A DNA stretch of 64,000 bases from Leucocoprinus leucothites (Eukaryota > Basidiomycota > Agaricomycetes > Agaricales > Agaricaceae), in NCBI GenBank assembly GCA_013368445.1, contig JAACJO010000007.1, forward strand, positions 1,116,001-1,180,000, in the 5' to 3' direction. The position numbers and the translations under genes were made by a program. Of this stretch, positions 1 through 11,818 are shown piece by piece. How positions within the stretch are numbered: position 1 is the stretch's first letter; every line of letters starts with the position of its first letter. Under the pieces are notes generated by a model. That model did no database searches. It was not told where the DNA came from and worked only from the letters and a program-made list of their open reading frames with translations.

Positions 1-203
1 CAGAGCGTATCCTATCTTTTTCACAGGAACTGGGCAGTGGAGATAATGGAACTGCAATCGTTGTACCTTTGAAGGGCTGGGGCAAGACCCAGGGACCAGA
101 CAAGACAAAGGAGCTTAGAAAATATCGTCTCAAACAAGCAGGTGAGCCTAACCCTAATTCTCGTCTTGACGGCTTCCAAATATACCCCTGTAGAAGGAAG
201 TGA
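1..203 (+). CDS. C-terminal fragment of a probable PP2C-type protein phosphatase (partial)
   Basis: An open frame starts right after a splice-acceptor-like ttttcacag (ends at 26) and runs to a TGA at 201-203. It encodes about 58 residues. Near its start is SGDNGTAIVV followed by PLKGWGKTQGPD. The S/G-x-DN-x-(T/S)-x-IVV pattern is the last metal-binding motif of PP2C (PPM) serine/threonine phosphatases, where the Asp binds the catalytic metal. The lysine/arginine-rich tail (KTKELRKYRLKQA) resembles fungal PP2C C-termini. The rest of the gene lies left of the window. A GTGAGC at 141 could be a further donor, so the last 20 residues are uncertain. The assignment rests on one motif and is moderate. 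Confidence 0.42.
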   Translation, partial: ERILSFSQELGSGDNGTAIVVPLKGWGKTQGPDKTKELRKYRLKQAGEPNPNSRLDGFQIYPCRRK

Positions 204-347
204 ACGGCAGAGGCGAATGTAGCAACGCGCAAAAGATCATATTCATAAATATTGTATTAATTTAATCTGGACTATCGGAGAGATTTCTTTCTTTGCACTA
301 GGCTTGAGCGCTTGAGCGCTAGCATTATTCTATTTCAGGATTGCCTC

Positions 348-3011
348 TCAAATCTGAGCAGCAGCATGTCCATCCGCACGACAATCCGATCCTGCAGCCC
401 ATACAAATTTGCCCGAGCCATCCAGAAGCTTTTGGATCACTTGACCTCTCCCCATCATTCCACGATGGAATCCCTCAACAACGCGAGCATCATGTCCCAT
501 TACTAGACGCACCGTGATTAGTAGCAGTACAGTGGGGCGGGATGCTTATGCATACCTCTAAGTTTCTCTAAGGTTTCCGTCTGGAAGGCGTCCTCAAAGT
601 AAATCTCGCTGTTAGCGTCCCCTGCAGCTCTAGTTGTGCTCGTTTGATTGTCTGGCATGCCAGCGGAGATACAGAACCGTGGTGCATCAAGAGCAGCTTG
701 GACTGTGTATCCGCGAAGAATGTTCAACAAGACCTGAACGTGACCTTGCGGCTTCAGTCTGTTCAGTAAGCGCTTCTAAGGTTGGTGCATAATCACCACG
801 TACTTGCATGAAACCACCCATGACACCATAACTCAGGAACAGCTCATTGTCTCGGAGGGCCATGGCGGGAATGATGGTATGATAAGGACGTTTACCACCT
901 TTGAGTGCGTTTGGATGCTTGGGGTCGAGGATGAATCCGTTTCCACGATTCTGCAGTGTAAAGCCACAGCCCTTGGGTATTGCTATCGGGATTTTATGGG
1001 CCAATGTCCACTCGATCACTAAACATTCCAGACTGACCTCCAGTGCCGAATCCTAGAAATGCATTTCCCCGTCGTCAGAGAATGCTAGATGAATGGTCGC
1101 AAGATAACCGCACCCGCAAAATTACTTTGAATGTAACTGCATGCATTGCCCCACTGGTCACTGACTACGACAGTTTAGCTCATTTCCTAGATTATCCCAG
1201 CGTGACTTACCAGTGAAGTATACGGTATCGGAGCTGTTCACCGGGTTGCCCTTTTATTCCATCAAAAGGAGACCAATACATTGAGTTATTATGAACTTAC
1301 ATGCACAAGATTCGGGTTGGTCCTTTCGGGATCGAAAAGCCTGGCACGCTTTGCGAGGTATTCCTTCAAGCTTAAGATCAGATGAATGGACCTCATGTAA
1401 AAAGGAATCGCTTGCACCTTGCTTAGGAGCTCCTTCACGGGAACATGTTCCACATCCGGATCAGCGACATACCAACGGCTATCTATGAATGTATCTGTTA
1501 TATGGTTGCCTCGTTTCATCTTGCGACTGTGGCGTACCAGCAAATGCGAGCCTTTGTAATAATTCAGTACAGTCCAAAGGCAATCATAGACACAGGACCT
1601 ACCGGAGAGCTTCTATCAGAGCGTGTAAATACTCGGGTGAATTATGCTCGAGCTCAAGCAAAGGCCTGATGAGACCCTGTTCTTGCATTGCCTCAAGGAT
1701 ACCAAGAGCAAGGAGTGCGGTAATCCCTAGACGGAATTAGGTGGGGTGCACGAGAGAAAAACGGGTAGCACCTGCCTTGACCATTCGGAGGGCACTGGAA
1801 TCAGGCCATTAGCCTCAAGAGGCGACAGTAATCGAGGTAAGTGACTTCACCTCATAAACAGTGACTTCGTTAGCGTAAGTGTACTTGATGGGTTCAACAA
1901 ACGCTGACGAATGTTCGGCCAGATCGTCGAGTTCCATTACGCCCCCTTTGCTCTTGATGAGATCCACGATGGCTTGAGCGATCCGACCTTTATAAAAGCC
2001 ATCTTTGCCTTTCTTTCCCAACTCTCGGAAGGTCTGGGCGAGATTCGGTAGCTTGATGACTTCCCCTGGCCGAGGGGCGCGTCCGTTGAGTAGCATTTCA
2101 TCTCCATTCGGAGACGCATTTTTGATCAGGTTCTAAATGAGCGACGTACTTCAGAAACATGGTTCTGTTTAGAGCCACCAGCCTCACTTCAGATAGTTTC
2201 CACTAGAACAAGACCGTTTAATCCCGACGCTCCAGATATATGATCACAGGCTTACTGAGAGACCATGGATTTCTGATACGGGAACGCTTTCGGACGAGTC
2301 ATTAACAGTTTGTTAAAGTAAGAAGAGCGGTCGATTTACCCTTCCTCTGCAAGTCGTATGGCAGGTTCAAGGACCTCCGAAAGTGTTAGTTTTCCACTCC
2401 CAAGAGTTTTAACAGTATCAGCCCACGCAGCAGCAGCACCTACTCAATCGTGAGTCACATTTTTATAGAGAACTCTTGAAGAAGATATGCATTACCTGGA
2501 ACAGTTACACTGTTGAGGTCCGTGAGGGGGATTTGTCCACCCTCGATGCCGCGCTGGCGGAGGTATTCGATATTCAGCTTCTTCGGTGACTTTCCAGACC
2601 CATTCAATGCCTTAACCTCCTTGGTCTTTGCGTCATAGAAGAGGCAAAATGCGTCCCTGCGGGGATTAGCTTAGACGGAAAACTTGAAGGAGGGGATAGC
2701 AAGACTCGCACCCTCCAATCCCGCAACAACTGGGTTCAGTGACATTCAATGCTGCTGACGTTGCTACAGCAGCATCGGCTGCAAGTCCACAAGGTTTATC
2801 AGCTTATGCCGAGCTCAGCAACGCCCTCATGTCCCATACCTGCATTTCCACCTTTCCTCAGGATCTCCAGTCCAGCCTCGGTGGCCAGAGGTTGCGAGCA
2901 TGAAACTACGCCCTTGGTCCCGTACACGACAGACCTTCGGCTTGGAAACCTCTGAAAAGCGAGTTCGGGGTGATTAACTTTGTCCCAGTCGATGCTAATG
3001 CTTGATGTCAT
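348..3011 (-). CDS. Gamma-glutamyltranspeptidase-like enzyme (Ntn hydrolase)
   Basis: Ntn-family enzyme predicted to hydrolyse or transfer gamma-glutamyl groups, or acyl groups in the broader GGT/acylase family. Reading the minus strand from ATG 3011: [18 protein letters not shown], then after an intron [15 protein letters not shown] and [20 protein letters not shown], the mid-region [33 protein letters not shown], then SSDTVYF followed by SDQWGNACS. The Thr of DTVYF aligns with the autoprocessing nucleophile of GGTs. Further on come [56 protein letters not shown], and the final GHDARVV with stop TGA at 348-350. Apparent frame breaks near 770, 1040, 1200 and 1400 all resolve as short GT-AG introns that restore family motifs, so the gene looks intact. 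No signal peptide is visible, which favours the intracellular YwrD-like class. Divergent from prefoldin. Confidence 0.9.
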
Positions 3012-3327
3012 GTCGCGAAAGAGACTCGAGAATTCAACGGAAGAGTGCAGGAATAGGAGCCCTCAAGGATGAATAACCCAGACCCTTATATACATGAGAG
3101 ATCCGGCACGATATGGACGGCGGATGCCCGCACGGTGGGAGCGAGTGCTTCCCATGCCTTGGGATAACATCGTGGATAAAATTGGTCAGAGGGCAGGTGA
3201 TGCTTGAAGTATTTCATCAGACGGCCAGCATACGGAGTTAAGATTACATATGGCAACGGACTCCGATTCCAAAATGGTAATGGATTTTTGTAGTGGGTGC
3301 TTAACCGATTTCCATTGATCTACAACC
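3012..3327. promoter_or_regulatory. Divergent promoter between GGT-like gene and prefoldin subunit 6
   Basis: This 316-base gap holds no ORF of note. Read on the minus strand, a TATATAA motif (plus coordinates 3086-3092) lies about 75 bases upstream of the GGT-like ATG and is a plausible TATA box. No clear TATA is seen for the prefoldin side. Confidence 0.4.
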
Positions 3328-3881
3328 ATGTCTCTTTCCGTTAAGCTCCAGACCGCCTCGGGTGATTTCCAAAAAATTCAGGGGGATTTGACGAAGGTCG
3401 TCGAGGCTCGACAAAAGCTAGACGCGCAGCTGTCGGAGAATGAGCTTGTGAAAAAGGTCGGGGCGTTTTGCATACTCTCACCCACCCCCATGATCCTGAG
3501 CAATCCCAGGAATTCGCCAAACTTACAACCGAAAACACCGTGTACAAACAAATTGGTCCTGTTCTTGTCAAACAGGATCTCACGGAGGCAAAAAGCAACG
3601 TCGATACGCGCTTGGAATTCATCAGGGGTGAAATGTTGGTCATTGTGTTAACCATATTACACTCGTATATTGATGTCTCACTCCAAGTAAACGCGTTGAA
3701 ACTCAACTTAAGGAGATAGAGGCAAAGCAAGAGAAGAAAAAACAAGAGGTTAGCAACCATGTACAATGGGCTGGCGTGGGGTATTAACACTACTTCATGC
3801 GAATTATTCTAGCTCGTGGATATCCAGACTGCAATTCAGCAGCAAAATACTCAACAAACGGGTGTTCCGACAACCACCTAA
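3328..3881 (+). CDS. YKE2: Prefoldin subunit 6 (beta-type)
   Basis: Subunit of the hexameric prefoldin cochaperone, which hands unfolded actin and tubulin to the chaperonin CCT in the cytosol. Exon 1 gives MSLSVKLQTASGDFQKIQGD and ends ELVKK. Intron 1 (GTCGGG to CCCAG) leads to EFAKLTTENTVYKQIGPVLV, then AKSNVDTRLEFIRGE. A second intron with donor GTTGGTC (chosen because it gives the conserved EIKRVETQLKEIE join) leads to an AKQEKKKQE helix, and a third intron precedes LVDIQTAIQQQ and the stop at 3879-3881. The two long coiled-coil helices around a central beta-hairpin (KQIGPVLVKQD) and a length of about 125 residues fit beta-prefoldin PFDN6. It is convergent with the mitochondrial S17 gene, stops about 100 bases apart. 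Confidence 0.9.
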
Positions 3882-3984
3882 GCCTCCCCAGAACCCATTC
3901 ATCTATGGTCAATTGTCCTGGACTTTGCCAATACGATGCGTCTTTTCGGAGGATGTCCAGGAAGGTGTATTTTAGAGGGTAATA

Positions 3985-4422
3985 TCAAGCAGTCCCGAGT
4001 GTGGTTAATATTGATGCAGGCGAAGCCCGAGTCCCTTCCGCTTGACGCGTGCGCGCAAGTTCACGTTCTGTGAGAGGACTCTCAAGGATCCGTTGGAGAG
4101 CAAAGCGCTTCCTCGCAGAGACAGGTGGGCAGTTTCGGATGAGCACAACATCGTCTTGCTGAAGTCCTGAGAAACAATAAGAAGTCTGATCATCGTGCAT
4201 TCTTCATGAAAACGCACTGTTCTTTTCATCGTGAACCAAGAACTTCTTCCTGCGCTCGATTCGCTATCATGACATTCAGCCTACTAGTGATGACAGTCGG
4301 CCTGGCGGGGTACGTACCTTGCCTGTAATGTTATGCACAATCCATCTCGAGACGGTGACAGTGGCGGTTTTATTCATGAAGCCCACTTTCGTAACAATTC
4401 CCTGGAGTGTCATCGGCGGCAT
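3985..4422 (-). CDS. Mitochondrial small-subunit ribosomal protein uS17m
   Basis: Binds rRNA in the mitochondrial small ribosomal subunit. The minus-strand frame from ATG 4422 reads LQGIVTKVGFMNKTATVTVS, then RWIVHNITGK. An intron (GTACGT to GATAG) leads to RIERRKKFLVHDEKN, and a second to LQQDDVVLIRNCPPVSARKR and FALQRILESP, ending at 3985. The G-x-V-x-x-x-x-M-x-K-T-x-x-V start, the KKF-x-x-HDE segment and the D-x-V-L-I-x-x-C-x-P-x-S-x-x-KRF segment are the OB-fold signature of the S17 family. The mitochondrial form is favoured because the cytosolic S11e-type homologue is longer and differs around these motifs. The start codon could also be the internal Met three residues later. Confidence 0.82.
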
Positions 4423-4612
4423 GCTGGGCAGGTGCAGAATGAAGAGTGAACTTAGCCACAGCGTGAAGGCTTCATGTCGCGAAATTTCGAACGTGTGAAT
4501 TATTCTTATTATGTAATTTCAGATTTAAAAATATCCCGTAATTGCTAGATATGATACATTGTGTGTCTATGTATGGGGTGTGCAAAGTCACGATATTCAC
4601 TCTTTTAATGCA

Positions 4613-6843
4613 TCATTTCGGCAAAGCGGGTGCGGATGGTGCATAATACGACTTAGTCCTTAACCAGGGACCGTACCTAAACAACCCGTTTATCAACATG
4701 GCAGACATTATTATTGTTGAAGCTCACTTTTTGAAAACGAATGGGATAGGAACCATAAGGAGAGCAACGAAACCAAGAAGAGACGAAGCCCATCGAGGAT
4801 CGAGACTTCGGTACATGCTTCCGGCGAACAACTATAGCCAAGTCAATCAAAATGCAAAAGAAAAATGGAATCTCATACTGGGAAGCCCGCACCACACAAA
4901 CTACGGACGACAGTACTGCCTGCCAGAGCAGAGGCGGCGACGTGGAGATAGACATCAATGAGGTAGTTGAACAAGCTCAGCTATTAAACAATAAGGACCT
5001 TTGTTCAAGTAGTAAGAAGCTCATGGACGCACAAAAATCATGCTAATGCTGAAGCCCATTGGCAAACCAGACATCAACGGTGCCCAGTATGAAATATGGG
5101 GTGGGGACGACCATGCGAACCAGAAGAAAGAGATGGCGAAGATGGGTCCGGAAATCATGGCAATCTCAAGACGGAACTCGGGCGGCACAGGTTCAGGGGC
5201 AAGCCTTTCTGCCTCACGCTTGTACCTTGGATTGAAGACCATGACATACTATCAATACAACTTTGTCAGTATCGACCCCCAGAAGAAAATTAACAAGATC
5301 TTACGAGTAAAACAGAAAATGTCCCGCCGATAGGGATTGGTAGAAACATCAATCCAGATATCCCATCTGAGAAATGGTGTCCTTCTGTAAAGACAATCGG
5401 ATATGCTTGGAAAAGAAGGTAGAGACAGCCATAAACGAACTAAAACTCTTAGCTTATCGCTGTACTATACGAGACAAATCAAGCAACTTACACTCATGTA
5501 GATGGTTATGGCGATCAGCATTGGTTCGCGAAAAAGTATTAAGAATGGCTTTGCCAAAATGTCCTCCAGCCGCTTTGCGATCGAAACCTGTCTCTTTTCC
5601 ATGGGCGCATAGTAGCGCGAGTCACCGGTTTCTTTACGGAGTCGTTCCGCCTTCCTGACCAACAGGATAGGTCTTTGAAAGCACGCGTCAGAAATGAGAA
5701 GTCCAGACAAAGGTGAGACGCACCCGTATGTCTCTGGCATGGTGAAAATGATAAGGATCCAGCACAAAAACGCCTAGAAGCACTTGTGTTAGCGGGTGCC
5801 TTAATCTAAAAACCAAGGGCGGACTACTCACAAAAATGGCTAGGATCCAGAAGACCCATCGCCATGAGGTGTTGTCGCCAACGAAACCTGCGACAGTCGG
5901 ACCGATAGCGGGACCGGCAAAAGGGGCCAAAGTAAACAATGCTAATGCTTTCCCTCTGGTTTCGGCATCCCAGATGTCAGAAATTACAGCTCTAAAGGTA
6001 ATTTACCCTCAAGTCAGGTCCCTCTGATAGTAACTGCAGTTACTGTAGAAATAACTTACCCAGAATTGGTCAGTGGAGCAGCTGCAAAAACCCCGCCAAT
6101 GAACCGGAACAAGAGTATCTGCACGGTGGTTTTCGCAAGAGCAGCCGCAATCTGAAAGCACTGGACAGACAACGTCAAATTTGATTCAAGCTATGATCTG
6201 CATGCTAATAATACCTACCGCATAGATAAAGAATGGATAAATATTCACAGGTCTGCGACCATATTGCTCAGATAGGGGTCCCCATAGAAGAGGGCTGAAA
6301 CTTGGTCGGCATCTGGATCGCTTTATGGGTTGATCAAGGACATACCCGACACAATAGCCGGTCACGAAAAGTGAAAGTGTGAGCACACTTTCTATCTCTA
6401 TCATGTGAAATTCTTCAGAAAATTTTGCAAAAATTCCAGATGCTGACGGGGAACATTAGTGGCTAGGTACAAGGCGAGTGTGCGATTCACGTACGAGATG
6501 AACTGGCGAACGTCCTATATAGCGAGTGAAATTCAATAAGCGTGGGCTAATCAGAGAAAACAAGTAGCATTGAACTCACGCATTCAGCACAAGGAATGCA
6601 CTAGCCATCGTGAGGTACCACCGCCTGTTCCTAGACCAATTCTAAATAGATAACATTGGTGGTCGAGCAGTTTCAGAAAATCGGCGCACAGACCTGCGGG
6701 TTGGTTGGATCCCCGGCTTCGAAAGACACAAGGAAATCCGTGGGCTCTTCAACCTGACCATTCTCATGCTCTTTCGAGCACGTATTTGAATGGTCTTCCT
6801 TGAAAGTTGATGAGGATACTGACAACCGGTCATCGGAGCTCAT
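4613..6843 (-). CDS. MFS transporter, DHA1 family (polyamine/drug exporter type)
   Basis: Predicted 12-helix proton-coupled exporter of the plasma membrane. The hydrophilic N-terminus (MSSDDRLSVSSS) ends with the family join FEAGDPTNPQ-NWSRNRRWYL. Then come SASGIFAKFSEEF, the first helices (LSLFVTGYCVG), and after an intron PLLWGPLSEQYGRRPVN, the MFS signature loop between TM2 and TM3. Later: APFAGPAIGPTVAGF with NTSWRWVFW (TM5 motif C region), the PETY loop, a charged central loop (RKAERLRKETGDSRYYAPME), and C-terminal helices with NYLIDVYL and SLDPRWASSLLGFVALLM. The stop is TGA at 4613-4615. Small exons are joined by introns of about 50-60 nt; every junction examined stays in frame. TPO1/FLR1-like fungal transporters share this layout. 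The substrate cannot be read from sequence. Confidence 0.85.
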
Positions 6844-7159
6844 GATGGCGTTGAAAATAGCCTAAGCTCGCTTGAAAGTGAGATAGACGTTGGGGAGAAA
6901 ACAAAGAGAGCCAAGACCATGAGAACGAAAATCCAGCACCCATCTTAAGATCTCTGAATGGGTGAATTTGCCTTTCTGTCCGTTTGTCATCGGACTGCAC
7001 GAGGGGATAAAGAAGTTGGCGTTAACGGATAATTGCCGGCCCGATACATCTTGCTGGACGAAAAGGGAAAGCATGTCAGCACGATCACGTTTTGGGGTAA
7101 TTGTGCTGTAACCATATTGCTCAAAGTGCCATAATTTACGCCTCTTCTTGTCAACGAGC
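6844..7159. promoter_or_regulatory. Divergent promoter between DHA1 transporter and WRAP73
   Basis: A 316-base gap between two divergent start codons. ORFs crossing it on the minus strand have no family resemblance. No strong TATA box is seen. Confidence 0.3.
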
Positions 7160-9164
7160 ATGGATTTCACCGAGATCTACAGGCAATCGTCCTCTCTTGT
7201 TGCGTTCAGCCCTGGCGGCCATTTCATTCTTACCGCAGTGGAAGACAGGATAATCGTCAGACGAACGGATACTTTTCAAATCACGCGCACATGGCTCGTA
7301 GACGCGTCGCCATCACATACAAACCTCTTTTTATCTACCAAGCAGAATACGAAAGTGAAAACATCTCAAAATTCTTCCAATACCATCAACGATACTTGGA
7401 TAACTCATTGTGGATGGTCATGCGATTCAGAATATATTCTAGCCGCTTGTGCGAAGCGCGGTACAGTCCATATTCTGAAATTGCGAGATGAAGATTGGAC
7501 CGGCCGGATTGAAGCCGGCACTGAAGGTAGCCTGATTACCTACAATTTCTGTCGGTGACGCTTAGTCAATGAGGTCTTACGAAGGCAGAATGGGCCCCTG
7601 ACGGACGGACGATTTTGTGTTTCTCAGAGTGGGGTGTACGTCCATCTCCAGTTGGATTTGTACGAATCCTCACTTGTATGAATCCTCACCGTTTCAGCTG
7701 CGAGTGACCTTATGGTCCCTCGTGACAGCAACAGCCAGTTACATCCAGTTTCCTATTCACCCTGACCGAGGTTGATCTATTTGGAATGCTGTCAGAGACA
7801 ACTAGTCATTTCATTAACTCCTCTTAGGGTATGCCTTTCGTGCCGACGGTCGCTACTTTATTCTCGGTGAAAGACACAAATCCAAAGACACCCTTGGCAT
7901 TTACGATGCTTCCGAATCCTTCAAATTGATGCGGGTGAGATGAGCAGTGTGGCCAAAGTTCTCTCGATTGTGACTGAAAATGTTTCTTAGCATTTCCCCC
8001 TCCCGACCTCCTCATTGTCATCCTTTTCCGTATCCCCTGCAGGTAACCATATCGCAGTCTGGGAAGGCCCCCTTGAGGTAAGTCACCCATGGTCATCCTG
8101 GGCACCGCAAATAATATTATCCAGTTCAAGCTCCATGTGCTAACAATGGCCGGGAACCTACTGGCAACATTTACTCCAGAACCGGATCCAATCTTGGGCG
8201 TTCGGAACGTTGCATGGCATCCCAACGGCATGTTCCTGGCCGCCGCCGGATGGGATGATCGAGTTTGTGCATCCACAATTTCTATCAAATCGTAAAATTG
8301 AAAATCCTACAGATATACATTCTTGATAGTCTTAGCTGGTCCGCCGTTGCCACCTTGGAGCTCTCGTCCCGTGTTCCTACCACAGTGGTAAGTGGTGATA
8401 TCTGGTCGCAGTATATATAACGCTAACAAAACTGACCAGAAAACCTGGCGAGAACCCTCAAAATGGATGGAAACTACGGAAGGACGCGGGTTTTTGTCCT
8501 GTGAGATTTAGGTCCTGGCTTAAAAGACATTGGCAGTTTCGCTCACATAGACCGCTCAGACGAAAGACTTCAAGGAACGCAAGTACTCTCGCTTATCCGT
8601 GCAGATCAGACCAAGTCCAACCCAAAGAGTGGTCCTGTTCAGCTAGAGTGGAATAACACAGGTGATTTACTCCTGGCCCGATTCGGTGTGTGGTATTTCC
8701 AGGTATTGGGTATTGCTTGAAGCTTAGATGCCACTCTTTCAGACAACATCCCGACAGCTGTTCATATCTTCGACTTCCCATCACCTCAGCAGGAATTTGT
8801 ACCACGACTACGGAGCGTGTTAATCCACAGCAACCCAGTGCTCAATGCTCGGTGGAACCCCGTTCGCAAAGGCAGTCTCGTTCTCTGCTGTGGCATGCAA
8901 AGCGTTTACGTTTGGAGCGATGAGTGGGTCAATGAAGCTGGGGAGGAGGAGGAAATGGCTGAGTGTATCGGTGTTCCTGCTCGTGAGTTACTGGCAACGC
9001 CAGTCTTCCCCCGATCCCTACGTCACGCCCTTACCCCGAGATCAGAAAAATTTGAAGCAAAAGACGTTAGATGGGCCCCCGACGGCAAAGGATTCATATT
9101 GTATGACAAGGATCAATTCTGTTGCGCATTTGAGGTCGAGGACGGGGGAACGGAGACAACGTAA
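7160..9164 (+). CDS. WDR8: WD40-repeat protein WRAP73 (WDR8)
   Basis: WD40 propeller protein of spindle-pole/centrosome assemblies; in fission yeast the Wdr8 orthologue acts with Msd1 and Pkl1 at spindle microtubule minus ends. The first exon has MDFTEIYRQSSSLVAFSPGG, then WITHCGWSCDSEYILAAC. Later blades give AEWAPDGRTILCFSEWG, LRVTLWSLVTATASYIQ, YAFRADGRYFILGER, NVAWHPNGMFLAAAGWDD, IYILDSLSWSAVATLEL, the hallmark GRGFLSY, LEWNNTGDLLLARF, VHIFDFPSPQQEFVP, LNARWNPVRKGSLVLCCG and finally VRWAPDGKGFILYDKDQF. At least eight introns join these frames. I checked the GRGFLS-Y, W-G-LRV, ARF-DNIP and GVPA-QKFEA joins and all are in phase. ATG 7160 is used because the codon at 7148 is TTG. Confidence 0.85.
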
Positions 9165-10506
9165 CTCAGTGTGTGTCGGTTATACAGCCACCCACAGTGA
9201 TTCCCTCGAGCGAGGCAACTAGCAATTCCCCTGATAGAGTTCACCGGGTATGCTTTACCACTTCCCATGGCATTATTGTTTTTTGTGACCGGATTTTGGC
9301 CTTTGCTTAATATAATGTTCGAGGCTACCCACGGAACTAGTCTTGATACAATTCATGTGGGAAATTGTTGTGACATCGAGTCTGTTGCCCCTTGGTTAAC
9401 TGCTTCGCCTCACATCTCCCTCGCCCTAAAACGGACAAAACTTCTCATCTTAATCAAGCTCACAAATACACCCGTTGATCGTAGATCTCCAGACGTTCGT
9501 GATCTTCCCATATCGATCTTTTTTCATTGACCCGGACCTTAGCTGGCATGACGGGTCACCAGACAATACTGCCGACCCGATCTCACTCGTCCAAGGATAT
9601 GGGAGTTTCAAGTGGCGCGCGTCGTAAAGATGGGCTGTACACTAGTCCCACCCCTAGTTTATTGGGTCTTGAAGGGAGTAACAATCTATTGGACTTGGTA
9701 CTCAGCTCATGTCTGATGAGTCTTTGTGTACCAAAATGTGATTCACGATCGACGCCTTACACCGGAGACGCCGGTGCAGTTGGTTATGGCTATTGCGGCA
9801 CCCTCTGAAGGCATTTGAATGGATAGCGAACGCCCAGAGAACCGAAAGTAGTTGCCTCGTATCTCGCGGGTCTCCATGGAGCCCAAGGTTTCTCTAAAGC
9901 CTCGCGGTGCAGCGAAATATTAAGAATATCTGGATCCGAGTGAAATGCTGTCTCTTAGAATCGAACTCCTTCAAATTCTATTCTATTGGCCTCGAGGGCT
10001 GTTCGTCATGCTGGACACCTCGTATAAACGATGTTAGTAGCCTGTAGAAGCCCCGATACCCCTTTAGCGCCCCCGTGGTCCACCTGAGCCCTAGACACAG
10101 CGTATTGCGCACCACGGTGCTCGTTCCCCCTCTAGCTCTAGTCTAGCTCGGAAACAGCGGCCCTCCCTAGTATACTGCTTATAGGGACCGCCGAAATTCC
10201 TGGTTGTGTCTCTGCTTGCTGTTGATCAGAGTTTGTGGGATTCTTGCCTCCCTCCGAAACACTGCCCGCTCTTACCGATCGCTTCATTTTGTAGGTGTCG
10301 TTGAATGGACATAGCAGGGTAAACAACCACAGTGTAAGCTCAGCCTAGCGTCGGTATCCTGGCGATCTGGCTGGACCGTCCCTTAATAATTGTTAGAGCA
10401 ATACAAGAGTGAGTCGATGCAATGTTTAATGTTGAACGAACTGGTCACAGTTAAGTTACGTGACATATCTACATCCCATTATCATGCATCATGGGCAATG
10501 TAATAC
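9165..10506. other. Gene-free 1.3 kb stretch with ORF relics
   Basis: No recognisable gene. Two overlapping plus-strand open frames (9267-9530 and 9527-9808) and a minus-strand frame (10138-10326) give proteins I cannot match to a family. They lack the exon-intron texture of neighbouring genes. The stretch may hold decayed coding sequence, but no terminal repeats or transposase motifs were seen. Confidence 0.4.
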
Positions 10507-11818
10507 TCAATACTTGGCGGTGGCAGATAGCGTTTCGAGCCAAGCAGTCAACTCTACGTTGATTTCGTCCTTGTTATCCCACAGGAGCCAGTGACTACCA
10601 CTGAAGCTCTTGATAGTGAGATTCTTGCACCATTGTTCGGTGGGGGGCCGGATTAAGAACGGTGCTGCGACTGTGTCCCCTTCGGCTAGGCCAAGCCACA
10701 CGGGTTTCTCAATGGCGTAAGAGGACTGTGGAATCTCTGGATCATGTTCAGTAATTGCGCTATAAGCCCGAAGAAATAACTACGAACGTCTAGTATCCTC
10801 TCGTTCAATGTCGCCGACCCTGATCCTATACCAACACATGGGGCCAGTAAGACCTCCTTTCTGGAGGGCCGCCTTTTTGTACGCATGATCCTTGCCAGAG
10901 AAAGTCAACGTTGAAGCGCTGGTTTTATGGAAACCGACACACCTCTGGTGGAATGTGACGGTTTAGCTCTGTTTGCCTGTTCTCTTCCACCCATTTCCTA
11001 GTTGCGCCTAGAGGAGATATGAATTCAGGCCAGATGTTCAGCGAATCGTGGGCATGTAGGAGGCTATAGAACGAGTCAAACTAGACTCGGATGACTATGA
11101 GGGTGAGCATCATGAATCGCATAGAGGATTTACCCACGTTCTTTTCACAAAGCTTGGGCCCTTCGGCGTCCGCGAAGAATGCCCTGATTGGGCTTAAGAG
11201 ATATCGTAGACATCGTGCCAGAGACTCGACTCACTGATATCCGAAACCATCCTTACCAGTCACCTGCTTCATCTGCCCAAAATTCAGGACATGCTTGACA
11301 GATAGGGCGTGATGCTACTTACCAAGGCGAGTGTGTTTTCATACGTTTGTTCGGGATTGGGAGCGAAGTACCCCACAGCAAGAAATGCGAAACCAATGAA
11401 GCGGTCGATGTGATAATTAGCGAGCCTGGCAGTGATTACTGAGCCCCTGGAAAACAATAAGTGCCTCGAAGTAATCCCAAGAAAGGAATAATCACCAGTC
11501 GTGACCAATTACTACAGACTGCTTCACGTTTTCTGCATCGAGGATGTCGATGAAATCTTGGACGATTAGACTGGACTTGTATTGGTTTGGGTCTTCAGGT
11601 TTTGCAGTACCACCATAACCAAGCATATCGGGAACGATAAGTCCATAACCGCGTTCCTCCAGGTAGGTAACTTGATTGTGCCAGTCATAGGACAAGCTCG
11701 GGAACCCGTGTAGTAAGAGAAGAGTGGGTTTGGCCTCCTTGGCCGCAGAGAAGTAGTAGTGGTAGTTGAGGCCACGGGAGGTTGTGAGATCCTTGTATCT
11801 TGAGGCGTCCATAGACAT
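10507..11818 (-). CDS. Epoxide-hydrolase-type alpha/beta hydrolase
   Basis: Predicted soluble hydrolase opening epoxides (or a related ester) through an Asp nucleophile. The minus-strand ATG at 11818 starts MSMDASRYKDLTTSRGLNYH. Then come TLLLLHGFPSLSYDW (oxyanion HGFP motif), GYGLIVPDMLGYGGTAKP, VVIGHDWGS (nucleophile Asp in the GHDW elbow), the cap segment LTGPMCWYRIRVGDIERED, then KPVWLGLAEGDTVAAP, and GSHWLLWD carrying the catalytic His, ending at 10507. The HGFP, GHDW and late GxHW set is the signature of fungal microsomal/plant-type epoxide hydrolases. Several short introns interrupt it, including one directly after GHDW. A broken duplicate lies upstream on the same strand. Confidence 0.87.

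Noticed and set aside
690..1240. Apparent frameshifts in the GGT-like gene (GGFMQ region and GFGTG region)
   Set aside because: Each break is bounded by GT and AG, and removing it restores family motifs ([21 protein letters not shown]). They are introns, not damage.
9950..10020. Another tRNA-like B-box (gagttcgattct on the minus strand)
   Set aside because: No A-box at the right distance and no stems, so a chance match.
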